This document shows, in pieces, positions 36,121-45,039 of a DNA stretch of 64,000 bases (positions within the stretch are counted from its first letter, which is position 1; every line of letters begins with the position of its first letter). Source of the stretch: CALBPI01 sp039821605 (GTDB lineage Bacteria > Pseudomonadota > Gammaproteobacteria > Steroidobacterales > Woeseiaceae); the NCBI GenBank assembly GCA_039821605.1, contig JBCBNV010000001.1:938982-1002981 (forward strand), in the 5' to 3' direction. Below the pieces are notes generated by a model. The model was not told the origin of the DNA. It ran no database searches and was given only the letters and a program-made list of their open reading frames with translations. The translations under genes were made by a program, and so were the position numbers.

Positions 36121-37284
36121 GTGGATTTCAGACTTACCGAAGAACAACAGATGATCCAGTCGGCAGCGCGTGATTTTGCCCAGAGCGAGATTGTCCCCGT
36201 CGCGGCGGCGTTCGATCAGAGCGGTGAGTTTCCGGCCGAAACGATCGCCAAGGCCGGTGAGCTAGGATTCATGGGCATCGAGGTGCCCGAGGCCTATGGT
36301 GGCGCCGGACTCGACGCGGTCTGCTACGCGCTCGTCATGGAAGAAATCGCCGCAGCCGATGCCGCGCATTCGACGATCGTTTCGGTCAATAACTCGCTCT
36401 ACAACAACGGCATCCTGCTGTTCGGGACCGAGGACCAGAAACAACGCTACGTGGGGCCCGTGGCCCAGGGCCAGGCCATCGGTGCCTATGCGCTCACCGA
36501 GCCGCAGTCGGGATCGGACTCCAGCAACATGCGCTCACGCGCGGTGCTCTCGGACGATGGCAGCCATTACGTCATTAACGCAAAGAAATCCTGGATCACG
36601 TCGGGCCCGGTTGCGGACTTCGTCGTGCTGTTCGCCATGACCGACGCTGAGGCCGGCGCCTCGGGAGTCACGGCCTTCATCGTCGAGACTGACCAGCCCG
36701 GATTCGCGCGCGGCAAGACCGAGCCCAAACTTGGCATTCGTGCCTCGGCGACCTGCGAAATTGAGCTCACCGACTACCAGTGCCCTGTTGAGAATCGGCT
36801 CGGGGATGAAGGCGCAGGCTTCAAGATCGCCATGAGCGTGCTCGATGCCGGGCGCATTGGTATCGCGGCGCAGGCCGTTGGCATCGCGCGCGCCGCCTAC
36901 GAGGCCAGTGTCGACTACGCCCGTGAGCGGACGGCGTTTGGTTCTCCGATTGGCAGCTTCCAAATGAACCAGGCCAAGATTGCGGACATGAAGACACGGC
37001 TCGAAGCTGCGCGACTGTTGACCCTGCAGGCCGCCTGGTCCAAGGAAGAAGCGCTGCGCACCGGGGCCCGCAATACGCTCAACTCGAGTATGGCAAAGCT
37101 CTACGCGTCGGAGACGGCCATGTTTATCGCCCACCACGCCGTGCAGATACACGGTGGGATGGGCTACAGCAAGGAGATGCCGGTTGAGCGCTACTTCCGT
37201 GATGCCAAGATCACGGAGATCTACGAAGGCACCAGCGAGATTCAGCGCATGGTGATTGCCCGTTCGGAGACGGGACTGCGCTAG
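36121..37284 (+). CDS. Acyl-CoA dehydrogenase (short/branched-chain type)
   Basis: FAD enzyme introducing the alpha-beta double bond in acyl-CoA. 387 residues with AYALTEPQSGSDSSNMRSRA, WITSGPVADFVVLFAMT, YARERTAFGSPIGSFQ, QIHGGMGYSKEMPVERYFRDAKI and the catalytic glutamate in IYEGTSEIQRMVIAR. The GTG at 36121 is chosen because it has GGAG six bases upstream and gives the usual start MDFRLTEEQQ; the ATG at 36109 has no ribosome-binding site. With HMG-CoA lyase divergent and ETF nearby, a branched-chain acyl-CoA role is possible. Confidence 0.92.
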   Translation: MDFRLTEEQQMIQSAARDFAQSEIVPVAAAFDQSGEFPAETIAKAGELGFMGIEVPEAYGGAGLDAVCYALVMEEIAAADAAHSTIVSVNNSLYNNGILLFGTEDQKQRYVGPVAQGQAIGAYALTEPQSGSDSSNMRSRAVLSDDGSHYVINAKKSWITSGPVADFVVLFAMTDAEAGASGVTAFIVETDQPGFARGKTEPKLGIRASATCEIELTDYQCPVENRLGDEGAGFKIAMSVLDAGRIGIAAQAVGIARAAYEASVDYARERTAFGSPIGSFQMNQAKIADMKTRLEAARLLTLQAAWSKEEALRTGARNTLNSSMAKLYASETAMFIAHHAVQIHGGMGYSKEMPVERYFRDAKITEIYEGTSEIQRMVIARSETGLR

Positions 37285-37320
37285 TCGGGATGACGTCGGC
37301 CGAGCGGCCGGCGCGCGCCA

Positions 37321-37641
37321 TTAGTTTTCGTTGTCGGCCACGTTGATCACGAGCCCGTCGAGGGCGTCTGTGATCTCGATCTGACACGTCAGGCGGCTCG
37401 TATCCTTCCGCTCGTAAGCGGCGTCGAGCATGCTGTCTTCCATGTCGTCCATTTCCGGCAGCTTGTCGAGCCAGGCCTCGTCCACATAACTGTGGCAGGT
37501 GGCGCAGGCGCAGGCGCCGCCGCACTCGGCAACGATGCCGTCCACGCCGTTGTTGACGGCCACTTCCATGACCGTGTAGCCGGCTTCGGCTTCTACTTCC
37601 TTACGCGTGCCGTCTTGTTCGACAAAGATGATTTTGGGCAT
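37321..37641 (-). CDS. [2Fe-2S] ferredoxin, adrenodoxin type
   Basis: 106 residues. Cluster ligands in CGGACACATCHSY (C-x5-C-x2-C) and a fourth cysteine in RLTCQI, the spacing of adrenodoxin/Fdx-type ferredoxins. The LPEMDDMEDSMLD acidic helix is the usual partner-docking site. Not in an isc operon here, so it may serve a P450 or Rieske oxygenase rather than Fe-S assembly. Convergent with the acyl-CoA dehydrogenase. Confidence 0.92.
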   Translation of the reverse strand: MPKIIFVEQDGTRKEVEAEAGYTVMEVAVNNGVDGIVAECGGACACATCHSYVDEAWLDKLPEMDDMEDSMLDAAYERKDTSRLTCQIEITDALDGLVINVADNEN

Positions 37642-37696
37642 GAGGTTCTGTTTCTGTGGGGCTGTTGGGTTGAGAATTCGATGAAAACGCCGTCTC

Positions 37697-37739
37697 CAGA
37701 CGCACGCGTGCCGGGCCAGTGCCCGGCACGCTTCGTCTG
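37697..37739 (-). terminator. Long hairpin after the TonB module
   Basis: GCGTGCCGGGC-CAGT-GCCCGGCACGC is a perfect 11-bp stem, extended by CAGACG/CGTCTG after a short internal loop. It lies 12 bases past the TPR gene stop and before the ferredoxin gene. The following minus-strand sequence is not a clean T run (TTTT occurs further on), so efficiency is uncertain, but the position fits the end of the operon. Confidence 0.65.
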
Positions 37740-37750
37740 AAAACTAACGA

Positions 37751-39097
37751 CTAGTCGTCGGCGGAATCTCTCTCGCGGTCGCGGCGCACCTGCTGACGCG
37801 CGAGTCGCAGCTGTTCGAGACGCGCCTCGTCGCTCGTGATGACCTTGATCCACTGCTGCGCCAGGTTGCGGCTGCGGTCGGAGCGCGCGGCCTGGCGGAA
37901 GGTGTTTTTGGCGTCGCCGAGACGGTCCAGGTTGTACAGGCACATGCCAATCGTGATCTGGCTGTCCGACGGGTTCTGCAAACCGCCCTTGCGCAGGCCC
38001 TCACGGCCAGCATCGACACACTCGGCGTACTGCTCTGTGTTCAGGTAAGCGATCGCCAGGCGGGCATCGAGGTCGCCGTCCGAGGTCCGACGGGCGGCTT
38101 CACGCAGGGCGGGAATCGCTTTGTCGTCTTCGGCAGCCAGCGTCCATGCCTGCGACAACAGGCGGTAGTTCTTTGCGTCCTGGCTGATTGCGCCGCTGTC
38201 CATGCCTTCCTCGAGCACCTTGGCCGCCTTGTAGGGAATCTCTCCCTGCAGGTAGAGCTGTGCCATGGTGACGAGCTCACTTTCGCTCGTGAGAATGCCC
38301 TGAGTATGTGCGGCCTCATAGACGGCCAGCATTTCCTTTTCCTGGTCGAGCTCCGAGTAGATGCCACCGAGTGCCATCCAGTAGGACTTCTTGGGCCAGG
38401 TGACCAGCAGGATCTTGAGCGTGTCGCGCACGCAGGTGTAGCGCTCGAGCTGGTAGCACGCGTAGTACTTGAGGTTGTACCAGTCCTCACGAATCGTCGT
38501 GCCACGCTCCTTCGCCTCAGCAATGGCCGCGTCGAGTGGCGCGATCATCTTGTCGAACTGCTCGGTCTGCGCGTAAGCCTGGGCCAACAGCACGTAGGGC
38601 TCCGGCGCCGGATTCGTCGTCGCGGCGAACCACTCATTGAGGTAGCTGATCGTGCGGTTGTAGCGTTCTTCGGTCGCGTGCAGCTGGGCCAGCGTGTAGA
38701 TCGTCTGCAGACGCATCTGCGGCTCGACGGTCGGAAGCCCGACGAGCTGCTCGTAGGCACGAATGGCGCCATCCGTGTTGCCCGAGCTGTACTCGATGAA
38801 GCCCTTGAAGTTAAGCACGTTGGTGCGTTCAAAATCGGTGATATCGTCGGCCAGCATGCCGTCGATGATGCGCCTTGCGCCCGGCACGTCCTTCTCATCG
38901 ATGGCTTCCTGCGCTTTGGTGAGCTTGTCATAGACGGGCTTGGACAGCGCTTCCGCTTTCTTCGTCTGACGCTGCGGCGGCTCGTCATCGTCCTGAGCTA
39001 GCGCAGCACCCGACCCGAGTCCCAGCGTGAGTGTGAGCGCCAGCGTGCCGAGCAGGCCTGCGCGAAAGCGTTTTCGGGGGATCAGGCTAAACATCAT
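37751..39097 (-). CDS. Periplasmic tetratricopeptide-repeat protein of the TonB2-like module
   Basis: 448 residues with a signal peptide (RKRFRAGLLGTLALTLTLGL, cleavage near ALA/QDDD) and a helix-rich body of TPR-like repeats such as YSSGNTDGAIRAYEQL and IAYLNTEQYAECVDAGREGL; charged C-terminus ending RRDRERDSADD. Last gene of the cluster, 3 bases after tonB. In Vibrio TonB2 loci an equivalent TPR gene follows tonB2. A role in assembling or tuning the complex is inferred from position. Frame and composition match the neighbours. Confidence 0.85.
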   Translation of the reverse strand: MMFSLIPRKRFRAGLLGTLALTLTLGLGSGAALAQDDDEPPQRQTKKAEALSKPVYDKLTKAQEAIDEKDVPGARRIIDGMLADDITDFERTNVLNFKGFIEYSSGNTDGAIRAYEQLVGLPTVEPQMRLQTIYTLAQLHATEERYNRTISYLNEWFAATTNPAPEPYVLLAQAYAQTEQFDKMIAPLDAAIAEAKERGTTIREDWYNLKYYACYQLERYTCVRDTLKILLVTWPKKSYWMALGGIYSELDQEKEMLAVYEAAHTQGILTSESELVTMAQLYLQGEIPYKAAKVLEEGMDSGAISQDAKNYRLLSQAWTLAAEDDKAIPALREAARRTSDGDLDARLAIAYLNTEQYAECVDAGREGLRKGGLQNPSDSQITIGMCLYNLDRLGDAKNTFRQAARSDRSRNLAQQWIKVITSDEARLEQLRLARQQVRRDRERDSADD

Positions 39098-39100
39098 GGC

Positions 39101-39703
39101 TTACTTCTCGAGCTGGAAGCGGATACGGGTTTCGACACCCGGAACCTCGACAGGTTTCCCATCAACGACACGTGGCTTGTACTTGAACTTGAGTACGGCC
39201 TGCGTGGCGGCGCGGTTGAACAGCGAGGACGTCGTGTAGGTGACCACGGGGTCCTTGACCGTGCCCGCCTCGGTCACTGTGAACATCAAGTCCACGTAAC
39301 CTTCGAGTCCGCGCGACAAAGCGCGGTTCGGGTAGACGGGGGCAACACGCACGATGGGCAGGTACTCACCGTCCGCGTAGGACAGCTCACCAGGGGCCGC
39401 GATGTTTGTGCTCGTGCTGATCGTCGGTGCGCGCACACTGATACCCGTGACGTCCGGGTTGACGTCGTCGGTGGGCGGCGGGGGCACATCGGGTGGCGGC
39501 GTTTCCGGTTTCTGTGGCTTTTCAGGCTTGCGTTCCTCGCGGTTCACAACCTCTTCCTGCCGGACGCGCACGAAGTCGAGCAACTGGCGCTCGCGGGGAT
39601 CCGTGACGGCGCTCTCGCCCGTCTCGATAAGGAATGTCATGAGGAAGAGCAGTGACGATGTCACGAGGGCTCCCGACACAATGGCAATCAAGTATCTGAT
39701 CAT
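39101..39703 (-). CDS. tonB: Energy transducer TonB (short, TonB2-like)
   Basis: Carries proton-motive energy from ExbB/ExbD to outer-membrane transporters. 200 residues: N-terminal membrane helix (about residues 3-25), a short proline-rich linker (EKPQKPETPPPDVPPPP), and a C-terminal TonB domain with VYPNRALSRGLEGYVDLMFTV and AVLKFKYKPRVVDGKPV. The short span matches TonB2 proteins, which need a TtpC-type helper, and one is encoded upstream at 41137-42519. Confidence 0.93.
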   Translation of the reverse strand: MIRYLIAIVSGALVTSSLLFLMTFLIETGESAVTDPRERQLLDFVRVRQEEVVNREERKPEKPQKPETPPPDVPPPPTDDVNPDVTGISVRAPTISTSTNIAAPGELSYADGEYLPIVRVAPVYPNRALSRGLEGYVDLMFTVTEAGTVKDPVVTYTTSSLFNRAATQAVLKFKYKPRVVDGKPVEVPGVETRIRFQLEK

Positions 39704-39751
39704 CTTGCTACCTCCGCCCCGTTAGGGGCCGTGCGGCCATGTCTGGCCGCG

Positions 39752-40153
39752 CTACAACGTTTCCGTCGCCAGTGACACGTTTTCGACCTTGGCCGCCTTG
39801 GCCGCGTCGAGCACGATCCTAAGCGTCTCGTTGTTCGATTTTTTATCCGCCTGAATCACGACGGAGCCCTTCGGGTTTTCCGAGTGCAGCCGTTCGATGG
39901 TCGCGCGCACCACGCGCGGGTCGATGCGACGACGGTCCATCCAGATTTCGTTGTTCTCGCTAATGGCAATCAGGATGTTGGCGTCCTCGACCTTTTGGGC
40001 CGTATTGGCCTCAGGGCGCTGGACATCGAGGCCCGATTCCTTGATGAACGACGCGGTCACGATGAAGAAAATGAGCATGATGAACACGACGTCCAGCATG
40101 GGCGTCAGGTTGATCTCATTGTCTTCTTCGGTTTGGCTTGCTCTTCGGCTCAC
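39752..40153 (-). CDS. exbD: ExbD/TolR proton-channel protein, second copy
   Basis: 133 residues: one membrane helix with the channel aspartate in LTPMLDVVFIMLIFF, then a periplasmic domain (ILIAISENNEIWMDRRRIDP, VVIQADKKSNNETL). The start is a GTG. It is nearly identical to the neighbouring ExbD through the membrane segment, showing tandem duplication; the periplasmic halves have diverged. Whether the two form mixed dimers in one motor is open. Confidence 0.92.
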   Translation of the reverse strand: MSRRASQTEEDNEINLTPMLDVVFIMLIFFIVTASFIKESGLDVQRPEANTAQKVEDANILIAISENNEIWMDRRRIDPRVVRATIERLHSENPKGSVVIQADKKSNNETLRIVLDAAKAAKVENVSLATETL

Positions 40154-40182
40154 TACAGCTTCTCCTGCACCGTGGCGTTCAG

Positions 40183-40587
40183 TCAGTCCGCCATGGAGAC
40201 GTTCTTGACGCCTGCATCGCGTGCCGAGTCCATAACGACAACCAGAGTCTCGTTGTACGAGTCCTTGTGCGCCTTGATGACGACGGAACCCTCGGGGTTC
40301 TCGGCGTGCAGACGCTCAATGTTGGCGCGCACGGCCCGTGGGTCAATGCGCCGGTTGTCGATGAGAATGTCATTGTTGTCGGCAATGACCACGAGGATGT
40401 TCTCGTCGTTGGGCTTGCTTTGGGTCGGCGCGTCCGGACGGTTGACGTCCAGGCCCGATTCCTTGATGAACGAGGCCGTCACGATGAAGAAGATCAACAT
40501 GATGAACACGACGTCCAGCATGGGCGTCAGGTTAATCTCGTTCTCTTCCTCGTCGCCGCCAGCGCCGCCGCCAATTCGTCTGCGCAT
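40183..40587 (-). CDS. exbD: ExbD/TolR proton-channel protein, first copy
   Basis: 134 residues with the same core as its neighbour (membrane aspartate in LTPMLDVVFIMLIFF; periplasmic RRIDPRAVRANIERLHAENP). The N-terminus is Gly/Arg-rich (MRRRIGGGAGGDEEENE). It lies 12 bases after the exbB gene and 29 bases before the second copy. Confidence 0.92.
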   Translation of the reverse strand: MRRRIGGGAGGDEEENEINLTPMLDVVFIMLIFFIVTASFIKESGLDVNRPDAPTQSKPNDENILVVIADNNDILIDNRRIDPRAVRANIERLHAENPEGSVVIKAHKDSYNETLVVVMDSARDAGVKNVSMAD

Positions 40588-40599
40588 GCTCCAGGCCTC

Positions 40600-41127
40600 C
40601 TAGTGGTCCATCGTGAGCGAGTCTTCGAGCAACCCGATCTCACGCTCGGCACGCCGGTTGAGCAACGTGACGAGCAGTACGCCCGACAGTGCCCCGACCA
40701 TGCCTGCCATTGTAGGGATCGTGGCCTGGGAGACGCCGTCCGCCATGGAACGTACGTTACCCGAGCCCGACAGAGCCATGACCTCGAACACCCGGATCAT
40801 GCCCGTCACCGTGCCCATGAGGCCCAGCAGCGGGCACAGTGCGACCAGCGTTTGAATAAACGCCAGCCACTGCTCCACCTGAAGCTCGACCTGGGCCACC
40901 ATGGCTTCACGAATGCGGTGCGCGTTCCATGAGCGGCGCTCAGGACGCGCCTCCCACTTGTTGCGGACCTCTTCGATGAGCTTGGGCAAATCCGTGCGAT
41001 AGAACATGGCGCGCTCGACGATGAGCAACCACATGACGAAAATCGTCAGTGCAATAGCCCACACCATCGTGCCGCCCGATTCCATGAAGTCACGGACGTT
41101 AAGAAACTGGTCTGTCAACCAACGCAT
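40600..41127 (-). CDS. exbB: ExbB/TolQ proton-channel protein (ExbB2-like)
   Basis: 175 residues with three membrane segments: near residues 18-40, then about 95-120 (CPLLGLMGTVTGMIRVFEVM) and 130-155 (SQATIPTMAGMVGALSGVLL), the ExbB/MotA signature. Short MotA/TolQ/ExbB members of this size are typical of TonB2-type clusters. Follows the TtpC-like gene by 9 bases. Confidence 0.92.
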   Translation of the reverse strand: MRWLTDQFLNVRDFMESGGTMVWAIALTIFVMWLLIVERAMFYRTDLPKLIEEVRNKWEARPERRSWNAHRIREAMVAQVELQVEQWLAFIQTLVALCPLLGLMGTVTGMIRVFEVMALSGSGNVRSMADGVSQATIPTMAGMVGALSGVLLVTLLNRRAEREIGLLEDSLTMDH

Positions 41128-41136
41128 CGTCGACTC

Positions 41137-42519
41137 CTAGCTGCGGTGCGCCGCCTCAGAGTGCTCGGCGATGAGGCCCGCGCTCTGCTCTTCGAGGATG
41201 TTCACGAGACGCTTGGCGCGACCCGACAGCACCGTGTGCAGCAGAACCATGGGGATGGCGACAACAAGGCCCAGTACCGTGGTAACCAGCGCCTGCGAGA
41301 TACCGCCCGCCATAAGCTTGGGATCGCCCGCACCGTACAGCGTGATGACCTGGAACGTCTTGATCATCCCCGTCACCGTGCCCAGCAGACCCGCCAGCGG
41401 AGCGACGACCGAGATCACTTTGACCATGAGCAGGCCACGGTTGATCTTCGGGATCTCCTTGAGCACCGCTTCGTTGAGCTTGAGCTCCAGCGTTTCGGTG
41501 TCGACGGACTTGTTCTTGGTGTAGGCCGACAGGACACGACCCAGCGGGTTGTCTTCGCTCGGGCTGTCGATGGCTTTGAGCTGGTTGTTCACCTTCGCGT
41601 TCGCGGCGAGCAGGCTCATGAGCAGGAACAGCGCGATGAGGACACCGATGATGCCCAGCGCGATGATGCAGTAACCCACGATGCCACCCTGCTTGACGCG
41701 ATCGAGCGGCGTCAAAGACTCAACGAGCGTGGCGAGAACACCGCCACGAGTCGGGTCAATGCCGACCACAACGGGCTGACCCGCCGAAGCGCGCATGAGG
41801 TCACTCGTGGAGCTCGTGTAACGGCCCTGCGGCTGCTTGGGCAGGCCCGATACCGTGCCGTTTTCGCCGACGTTGGGCGAGAACTGCAGGTAGCGGCCAT
41901 CGCCGACGAGTACGAAGTTGCCGATACGTGCGACGGACGTGGTGACCACGCTGCCATTCTCATCGATAACGTCCGTATCGAACTTGGCGACCTTGCCCGA
42001 CTCGGCGATTTCCTGCTGCAGCATGAACCAGAGGCGCTCGATCTCTTCGATCTCGGCCAGGTTCGTGGCACCCGACACCTTCGTGCCCAGGTCGACGAGG
42101 AACTGCTCGCGGTCGGGGTACTGGATGTTGGTCAGCGAGTTTGAGAACACGCTCTGCGTATCACCCGTTACCTGCTGCAGAACCCCAAACAGCTCCTTGA
42201 GCTCGCCCAGCGCTTCGCTGAGCTCGGCTTCCTTGATGGTCAGCTGCTCGTTGTTGGACGCGAACTGGCCTTCGAGCTGCTCGCCGCGGCGTTCCGCGGC
42301 AGCCCGCTCATTGCGCGCGGCATTGAGCAGCTGCTGCTGTTCCGACCTGCGCGAGTTGAATTCAGCTTCGCGCTGACGGGCTTCCTGTGAGTCCTGGATC
42401 TGTCCCTGCTCGATAAGACGAACGAGCTCGGACAGCGACGCTGCTTCCTGGGCGCCCGCGACGGGTGCCAGTGCGAGAACCGCCGTGGCGGCCAGTGCTT
42501 TGATGATCTTGCGCGTCAT
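41137..42519 (-). CDS. TtpC-like ExbB-family protein with large periplasmic domain
   Basis: 460 residues: signal peptide (MTRKIIKALAATAVLALAPVAGA), a coiled-coil-like periplasmic part (RQREAEFNSRRSEQQQLLNAARNERAAAERRGEQLEGQF), a beta-rich middle, then an ExbB channel domain from about residue 275 with PLAGLLGTVTGMIKTF and GGISQALVTTVLGLVVAIPMVL. This is the architecture of Vibrio TtpC, the extra protein the TonB2 system requires. The ATG at 42519 has GGAGG seven bases upstream, which decides it against a TTG two codons earlier. Confidence 0.88.
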   Translation of the reverse strand: MTRKIIKALAATAVLALAPVAGAQEAASLSELVRLIEQGQIQDSQEARQREAEFNSRRSEQQQLLNAARNERAAAERRGEQLEGQFASNNEQLTIKEAELSEALGELKELFGVLQQVTGDTQSVFSNSLTNIQYPDREQFLVDLGTKVSGATNLAEIEEIERLWFMLQQEIAESGKVAKFDTDVIDENGSVVTTSVARIGNFVLVGDGRYLQFSPNVGENGTVSGLPKQPQGRYTSSTSDLMRASAGQPVVVGIDPTRGGVLATLVESLTPLDRVKQGGIVGYCIIALGIIGVLIALFLLMSLLAANAKVNNQLKAIDSPSEDNPLGRVLSAYTKNKSVDTETLELKLNEAVLKEIPKINRGLLMVKVISVVAPLAGLLGTVTGMIKTFQVITLYGAGDPKLMAGGISQALVTTVLGLVVAIPMVLLHTVLSGRAKRLVNILEEQSAGLIAEHSEAAHRS

Positions 42520-42521
42520 GA

Positions 42522-43289
42522 TCAAGCCTCCGGACCGACGACGGGAATGCGAATGAGCTCGGGTGCGATCTGCTTGGTCGCAACGGCGAGGCCCTTTTCG
42601 ACCTCAACGCGGTACGAGTTGTTGATCTCGAACTGCTTGGTGCTCGGGTTGAACCAACCCGTCATGCTGCCGTCGGCGTTCTGGAACAGCAGCGCAATGC
42701 GGCCGATACGCAGAAAGTCGACTTCAAACTCACTGTCGCCGATCCGAACGAGATCCGTGTACGACTCAATGGTGCGGCCGTAGTCGATCTCGATCTGGTA
42801 GGCCTCCATCGTCTTGCGGAATTTCTCGGCCGCGCTGACGTCCGGGTCGTCCATGATCGCCTCGAGGTTGTCGATGCGTTCCGTGCGCTCGGACATGAGG
42901 AACGGAATATCGACCGAGACAGAGTTCTTCAGGGCCGCCGTCATGCGCGTGATCAGTGGCAGCACCTGCCGGTTGATCATCGTGGCGCGACTCATCGAGG
43001 ACTCGATCTCATCCAGCTTCTGCTGCTGACGCGAAACCTGCGCCTCAAGCAACTGGTTGTAGATGTTCAGACCATCGATTTCCTTGTTTACGGCACGGAA
43101 TTCATCCGTGATGGAACGCGTCTGGGACACGATGCGATCGATGCGTGTCTGCGACTGAACCTGCCGCTGCAAACGCGTGTTCTCCGCATTAATCACCGAA
43201 TCGACGCTTTGCGCTGCGACAGGCGCGGCCAGCGCCGTCATTGCCGCGAGGAGCACGCAGGCGCGTGCACCGCTAGTGAGCCGTTTCAT
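42522..43289 (-). CDS. DUF3450 family periplasmic protein
   Basis: 255 residues: signal peptide ending near VAA/QSV, then a long coiled coil (residues about 30-105, with QVQSQTRIDRIVSQTRSITDEF and LLEAQVSRQQQKLDEIESS) and a C-terminal domain with DYGRTIESYTDLVRIGD and FLRIGRIALLFQNADGSM, typical of DUF3450. First gene of the TonB2-like cluster; the next start lies within a few bases of its stop. DUF3450 genes sit in this position in Vibrio and other marine gammaproteobacteria; the function is not known in detail. SD GAGGAG precedes the ATG. Confidence 0.88.
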   Translation of the reverse strand: MKRLTSGARACVLLAAMTALAAPVAAQSVDSVINAENTRLQRQVQSQTRIDRIVSQTRSITDEFRAVNKEIDGLNIYNQLLEAQVSRQQQKLDEIESSMSRATMINRQVLPLITRMTAALKNSVSVDIPFLMSERTERIDNLEAIMDDPDVSAAEKFRKTMEAYQIEIDYGRTIESYTDLVRIGDSEFEVDFLRIGRIALLFQNADGSMTGWFNPSTKQFEINNSYRVEVEKGLAVATKQIAPELIRIPVVGPEA

Positions 43290-43667
43290 GAAATCTCCTC
43301 GATGGTTATTCTATGTGTTGCGATTGACTGACACACGCGAGCGACCCCGCGTGCAAAATGATGGGAATGGGCCGGTGCCCCATGCGCGACGACCTGGGCA
43401 GGACTGCCCATCGGACCTGAAACTGCAAAGCGGCGCCCACGGTACTGCCCGTTCATTACGGAACCGTGACGCGCGCATCTTTGTTTGCCTCGCGCTGCCT
43501 GCATTGCCGTTTCCCCCGAAATCAGCGCAGAAAAAGCCTCTGAGAACATCCCCCCGGACGTCCCGAAAAAGGCCGAAAACCTTGAAACTATGCGGCTTTG
43601 CGGCCGGCACACAAAAAAAGAATAACACAGCATTTTCGATGTGCCAGTTCGATTTTACCCCTGTGCG
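43290..43667. other. Intergenic region upstream of the TonB2-like operon
   Basis: About 380 bases between the DUF3450 gene and the second acyl-CoA dehydrogenase gene, both on the minus strand. TAGAAT (minus strand, 43313-43308) lies close to the DUF3450 start and could be a -10, but no good -35 matches. The distal part contains A-rich tracts (for example seven As near 43613-43619) that might end the dehydrogenase transcript, without a convincing stem. No Fur-box-like palindrome or RNA gene was recognised. Confidence 0.4.
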
Positions 43668-44894
43668 TCACGCCGCTCCGGTGCTGCGAGCCGCCTGCTG
43701 GGCGCCAAGCTCGAGTTTCGCGATCGTGACGCGGTGTACCTCATCGGGCCCATCAGCAAGCCGCAGGGTCCGCAACATCGCCCAGGCGTAGGCCAGGAAG
43801 AAGTCCCCCGACACGCCGGCACCGCCGTGACACTGAATCGCCCGGTCCAACACATTCAGGGCCATCGTGGGTGCGACCACCTTGATCATGGCGATATGCG
43901 AACGGGCCACCTTGTTGCCGACCTTGTCCATCATGTCAGCCGCCTTCAGCGTCAACAGCCGGGCCTGCTCGATCTCGCAGCGCGAGTCGGAGATGGCCTC
44001 GCGAACCACCCCCTGCGCCGACAGCGGCTTGCCGAAGGCCACGCGGGTGTCCACGCGCGCGCAGAGCGCTTCGAGCGCGCGTTCGGCCATGCCGATTGTC
44101 CGCATGCAATGGTGGATGCGGCCCGGGCCAAGCCGGCCCTGAGCGATTTCGAAACCCCTGCCCTCGCCCAGCAACAGGTTGGACGCAGGCACACGCACGT
44201 CTGTGAACAGGACTTCCGCGTGCCCGTGCGGTGCGTCGTCGTAACCAAATACGGTGAGCGGCCGCAGAATCTCAACGCCCGGTGTGTCCGTGGGCACGAG
44301 GATCATCGACTGCTGGCTGTGGCGATCGGCTTCAGGGTCGGTCTTGCCCATGAGGATGAGAATCTTGCAGCGCGGATCCATCGCGCCGCTGGTCCACCAC
44401 TTGCGACCGTTGATCACATAAGAATCGCCATCGCGAACAATGGCGCATTGCACGTTCGTGGCGTCCGACGACGCCACCTCGGGCTCGGTCATGGCGAAAG
44501 CGGAGCGGATCTCACCGGCGAGCAGCGGCGCGAGCCAATGCTGCTTGTGCGCCTCGTTGCCGTAGCGCTCGAGAACTTCCATGTTGCCCGTGTCGGGCGC
44601 CGCACAGTTGAAGACCTCGGGGGCGATGGGCGATCGACCCATGATTTCGCAGAGCGGCGCGTATTCGAGGTTGGTGAGACCGGCGCCGCGGTCGCTTTCG
44701 GGCAGAAACAGGTTCCAGAGGCCGGCCTCGCGAGCCTTGGCCTTGAGTGCCTCCATGATCGGCGGAATGGTCCAGCGACCCTCGGTCTTGAGGTGGTCGT
44801 AGTAGGTCTGCTCGTTCGGGTACACATGCTCATTCATGAACGCTTCCACGCGTTCGCGCAGCGCTTGAACCTTGGGCGAGTAATCGAAATCCAT
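43668..44894 (-). CDS. Acyl-CoA dehydrogenase (ACAD10/11-like)
   Basis: 408 residues starting MDFDYSPKVQALRERVEAFM. Flavin-binding FAMTEPEVASSDATNVQC and RKWWTSGAMDPRCKILILMGK, then IQCHGGAGVSGDFFLAYAWAMLRTLRLADGPDEVHR, the C-terminal pattern of the ACAD10/11 group rather than of the classical short-chain enzyme at 36-37 kb. The usual YEGT glutamate segment is replaced by ADGPDEVH, as in that group. Stands alone, divergent from the quinone oxidoreductase. Confidence 0.9.
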   Translation of the reverse strand: MDFDYSPKVQALRERVEAFMNEHVYPNEQTYYDHLKTEGRWTIPPIMEALKAKAREAGLWNLFLPESDRGAGLTNLEYAPLCEIMGRSPIAPEVFNCAAPDTGNMEVLERYGNEAHKQHWLAPLLAGEIRSAFAMTEPEVASSDATNVQCAIVRDGDSYVINGRKWWTSGAMDPRCKILILMGKTDPEADRHSQQSMILVPTDTPGVEILRPLTVFGYDDAPHGHAEVLFTDVRVPASNLLLGEGRGFEIAQGRLGPGRIHHCMRTIGMAERALEALCARVDTRVAFGKPLSAQGVVREAISDSRCEIEQARLLTLKAADMMDKVGNKVARSHIAMIKVVAPTMALNVLDRAIQCHGGAGVSGDFFLAYAWAMLRTLRLADGPDEVHRVTIAKLELGAQQAARSTGAA

Positions 44895-45039
44895 GCTGTA
44901 CCCCAGTCATGACCCGTCGCAGCGGCTGCCGCGGCACGAGCGCGCGAGCATACGCGGCCTCAATGATCGTTGCCAGCCCGCTTGTCGGCGGCGCAGGCGG
45001 TCACTAAGCTTGCCGCTTCGCTCACGCTTGGGGGACACG

